A DNA stretch of 6,304 bases from NCBI GenBank assembly GCA_030592025.1, contig JAUUZX010000097.1:1-6304 (forward strand). Direction: 5' to 3'. The notes beneath the pieces are model-generated. The model had not been told where the DNA came from and ran no database searches. It saw only the letters and a list, made by a program, of their open reading frames with translations. A program made the position numbers and the translations under genes. Origin of the DNA: a bacterium (GTDB taxonomy: Bacteria; Krumholzibacteriota; Krumholzibacteria; LZORAL124-64-63). Below, piece by piece: positions 3,948-6,304 of the stretch (position 1 is the first letter of the stretch; each line of letters opens with the position of its first letter).

Positions 3948-6206
3948 ATGTCGAAGTCCATCATGTTGACGGTGGCCGCGATCCTGGCCGCCGCCCTGGC
4001 CGCCTGCGCACCGAGCACCCAAACCGCCAACAACATCATGATCTCGAAGGACATGCGCCGGGACGCCCGGCCCGACACCTCCGACATCGCCGCGTTGATC
4101 GCCGAGACGGCGTCGCAATCTCATCAGGAACGCCTGGCCCGCCGCGCCCAGGTGGCAGCCGCAGCCGCCACCTGGCGCGAGTTCACGGAGATCGCGGACA
4201 GTCGTCGCCAGCGGCGTGAGCACCCCGAACTCTACGCGGAGGTGGTCCGCGACGACCGCGGCCTCATGGTGGGCCTGGCCAAGGCCACGGTCGCGCTGGA
4301 GACGTGCGTCGTCGCCGACCCCACCTGGGTCGAGGCCTGGGCGGACCTCGGCCACTTGCGCCTGGAGATCGGCGATCGGGATCGCGCCCGCGCCTGCCTC
4401 GAACGGGCGTTCCTCGCCGCCGAGGCCACCTCACCCGCGGACGACGCCACCATGCTCCGGATCCACCAGGACCTGGCCTGGACCCTCCGCGAACTCGCCC
4501 TCTGGGACGAGGGCCTCGCCGCGGTCGCCAAGGGCCTGGAGGACTACCCGACCAACCGCGACCTGTGGCTGGTCAAGGGCTTGCTGTTGGCGGGCGCCGG
4601 TCGTGCCAACGAAGCCACGCAACTTGGCCGACGCCTGCCACGGCGCGAAGTCCGCTATTTCGACACACGCACCGATAGCTGGAACACCAAGGAGTCCAAT
4701 TACGAGCGGCGCTGGATCAAGTCCCAGACCCACCTGGCCGAGGGTGACGTTCGCGAGGCCTACCGCGCCCTGGACGAAGTGCCCGATGACCAGCGCGTCG
4801 ATATCCACGACCAACGAGGGCAAGGCTGGAAGCTCGGCTACAACGCGATCAGCGACAATCAGCGCCGCTTTTGGGGCGACCTGGGGCTGCTGGCCGAACT
4901 CCTCGGCGACCCGTCGGCCGTCGACTTCTACGTCGCGGCGTACCGGCAGAGGGACTACGCCTTCTACTATCCGGCGATGCCGGGCGCTCGCGGCCCCCTG
5001 GTCATGGACGTGCCCGACAGTCGCATGCCGTTCATGACGAGCTTTGCCCATGGCCACTACCTGTTGGGTTCGCCCTGGGGCTACGTGGCCTTGCAGGTGG
5101 ACCTCATGTCCCTGGCCCTCTTCGACGAGCAGCGCGATCGGGCCGCCAGGGAGGCCCTCGAAATGCTCGACGTCCTGGACCGGCGCAAGTTGCGGCCGGC
5201 CGTCGGCCAGGCCCTGCGCGGCCGCGTCTTCTACCGTCAGGAAGAATACGCCGACGCCTACCGCCACCTGACCGCCGCCCGTGACAGCTTTGCCGCCGCC
5301 GGCGACGTGGACGCGCGCACGAGCCTGCTGCTGGGGCTGATCGATCTCGGCGCCCAGAAGTTCAGTTTGGCGGTGGCCAGGTTCGAGGAGTCGGCCCGTG
5401 CCGACGGCACCTCGCCGCTGACCTGGCGCATGCTGGGGGTGGCCTACGCCAACCTTGAACGCACCGACGACGCCCTGGCGGTGATGAACCGGGCCGTGGC
5501 CATGGAGCCCCGCTCCGTGGCGGGCTACTACAACCGCGGCCTCTTGAACCTGCAGATGCGGCGCTGCGCGGCGGCGCTGGTGGATCTGGACAGGGCATGG
5601 CGCCTGGGTCCCGAGAACGAGGATGTGCAGCACCTTCTGCAGGTGGCCGCGTCCTGCGTTCGGGCCGAAGAGGAGGGGGGCGAGGGCCCCCGGGTCCGTG
5701 CGGGTGGCGTCGAGGTCTCGTCCTTCACGCCGGGCACGGACATGCTGCTGGACCACCTGGCCGCGGACCTGGAGGACTTCTTCATCGCCGGGTCCGACAC
5801 CACCACCCCCACTTCGGGCCGACGCATCACCCAAGCCGTGGCCTGCATGGACCGGGGGGACCACATCGCGGCCTGCGACCTGCTCGCCCCCCACTGGGGC
5901 GACGACCTGACGCCCCTGGAAGAGGTCATCCTGCTGGAGGCCGAACGGCGCCTCGGGCGCCAGGAGCGCCTGTCAGCCCTGGTGGACGACACCCTGGCCG
6001 GCTCGGTGACCACGAGCAACCCCTACGTGTGGGCGCTCATGGTGCTGGAAGTGCGGGGCGCTCCGGAGCGTTACGGGCCCGACGCCGAGGACCGGGTGCT
6101 GGCCCGGTTGCTCGATCACTCGGCCGAGTTCAGCGGCCGCACGGTGCGCGACTGGGCGCAGGCCTTGCGGGGGGAGGTGGAGGGGGCGCGGGGGTCCGAG
6201 GGCTAG
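3948..6206 (+). CDS. Large TPR-repeat lipoprotein of unknown function
   Basis: This 752-aa protein starts with a lipoprotein signal peptide: MSKS, a hydrophobic core, and lipobox L17-A-A-C20. Cys20 would be lipidated, and Ala at +2 has no inner-membrane retention Asp, so outer-membrane anchoring facing the periplasm is likely. TPR-like helical pairs are seen at about residues 117-165 ([20 protein letters not shown]), 166-230, and most clearly at 489-567 ([20 protein letters not shown], then [20 protein letters not shown]). A central part rich in aromatics (about 325-380, including [14 protein letters not shown]) does not look like TPR and may be a specific domain or interface. After an acidic, Gly-rich linker (EEEGGEG) a C-terminal helical segment with repeat-like character follows. 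No enzyme motif is visible. TPR lipoproteins commonly scaffold envelope complexes, but no partner is encoded beside it. Codon use is uniform, with no sign of a frameshift. The gene is divergent from the trmJ-like gene, and its stop overlaps the next gene's stop. Confidence 0.85.
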   Translation: MSKSIMLTVAAILAAALAACAPSTQTANNIMISKDMRRDARPDTSDIAALIAETASQSHQERLARRAQVAAAAATWREFTEIADSRRQRREHPELYAEVVRDDRGLMVGLAKATVALETCVVADPTWVEAWADLGHLRLEIGDRDRARACLERAFLAAEATSPADDATMLRIHQDLAWTLRELALWDEGLAAVAKGLEDYPTNRDLWLVKGLLLAGAGRANEATQLGRRLPRREVRYFDTRTDSWNTKESNYERRWIKSQTHLAEGDVREAYRALDEVPDDQRVDIHDQRGQGWKLGYNAISDNQRRFWGDLGLLAELLGDPSAVDFYVAAYRQRDYAFYYPAMPGARGPLVMDVPDSRMPFMTSFAHGHYLLGSPWGYVALQVDLMSLALFDEQRDRAAREALEMLDVLDRRKLRPAVGQALRGRVFYRQEEYADAYRHLTAARDSFAAAGDVDARTSLLLGLIDLGAQKFSLAVARFEESARADGTSPLTWRMLGVAYANLERTDDALAVMNRAVAMEPRSVAGYYNRGLLNLQMRRCAAALVDLDRAWRLGPENEDVQHLLQVAASCVRAEEEGGEGPRVRAGGVEVSSFTPGTDMLLDHLAADLEDFFIAGSDTTTPTSGRRITQAVACMDRGDHIAACDLLAPHWGDDLTPLEEVILLEAERRLGRQERLSALVDDTLAGSVTTSNPYVWALMVLEVRGAPERYGPDAEDRVLARLLDHSAEFSGRTVRDWAQALRGEVEGARGSEG

Positions 6207-6304
6207 TCGTTCCGCACGAGGAGCGCCAACGCCTCGATATGCGCCGTCTGCGGGAACATGTCCAGCATCTGCAGCTTCGTCAGCTCATAGCCGGCGGCCA
6301 CGCA
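6203..6304 (-). CDS. C-terminal end of a TrmA/RlmD-family RNA (uracil-C5)-methyltransferase
   Basis: Only the last 33 codons lie in the window; the gene continues beyond the right edge. The peptide contains [20 protein letters not shown] and ends LALLVRND. The order 'G-Y-x-L-x(3)-Q-x-x-D-M-F-P-Q-T-x-H-x-E' is the conserved C-terminus of SAM-dependent enzymes that methylate C5 of uracil in rRNA (RlmD/RlmC, U1939 or U747 of 23S) or tRNA (TrmA, U54). The catalytic Cys and Glu lie close to this end in the family: the Glu is the one in H-x-E here, while the Cys is upstream and outside the window. Which RNA is modified cannot be told from this fragment. The stop TAG (6203-6205) overlaps the convergent lipoprotein stop. 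Confidence 0.85.
   Translation of the reverse strand, partial: CVAAGYELTKLQMLDMFPQTAHIEALALLVRND

Noticed and set aside
2354..4087. Long minus-strand open frame (577 codons) overlapping the trmJ-like gene in another frame
   Set aside because: The product is Arg/Pro/His-rich frame-shadow sequence that runs through both intergenic regions. The SpoU motifs are in a different frame.
4431..5894. Long minus-strand open frame (487 codons) antisense to the TPR lipoprotein
   Set aside because: The translation is low-complexity (G, V, H, Q, A rich) with no fold or motif. It mirrors the GC-biased codon positions of the real gene, which has a signal peptide, ribosome site and TPR motifs.

Overview
This is a GC-rich window with densely packed, short-spaced genes. 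It holds four complete protein genes and two partial ones cut by the window edges. A lipobox lipoprotein, a Sec-type secreted beta-propeller and a sigma-54 activator suggest a diderm (Gram-negative-type) bacterium. The propeller's G-R-E-G-D-G-P-G-E motif belongs to a six-bladed family common in Bacteroidota, Gemmatimonadota and related uncultured phyla such as Krumholzibacteriota or Eisenbacteria. High GC and non-ATG starts (TTG, GTG, TTG and one ATG for the four complete genes) fit such a lineage or a deltaproteobacterium. The taxon cannot be fixed from this window, and no rRNA, tRNA, insertion sequence or CRISPR is visible.

Layout, left to right. (1) The C-terminal part of a sigma-54-dependent activator on the + strand (probable GAF end, AAA+ domain with Walker A/B and GAFTGA, FhlA-type HTH), open at the left edge. 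(2) Convergent with it, sharing 4 bp at the stops, a secreted six-bladed beta-propeller protein on the - strand with a TTG start. (3) A 157-bp divergent intergenic region rich in inverted repeats. (4) A small single-domain histidine phosphotransfer (Hpt) protein on the + strand with a GTG start. (5) A GC-rich hairpin that could terminate transcription in both directions, followed by a convergent TrmJ-like tRNA 2'-O-methyltransferase on the - strand with a TTG start. (6) A 173-bp divergent intergenic region with a strongly G-rich tract, a promoter-like element and an overlapping inverted repeat. (7) A 752-aa TPR lipoprotein on the + strand. (8) Overlapping its stop by 4 bp, the last 33 codons of a TrmA/RlmD-family RNA uracil-C5 methyltransferase on the - strand.

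No two adjacent genes run in the same direction, so there is no operon here; the genes alternate as convergent and divergent pairs. The functions are mixed: signalling/regulation (activator and Hpt), RNA modification (TrmJ-like and TrmA/RlmD-like) and envelope proteins of unknown role (propeller and TPR lipoprotein). I see no convincing multi-gene novel system. The more interesting points are the orphan Hpt protein, the inverted repeats in the two divergent regions, the G/C-asymmetric tract in the predicted trmJ leader, and the large uncharacterised lipoprotein.
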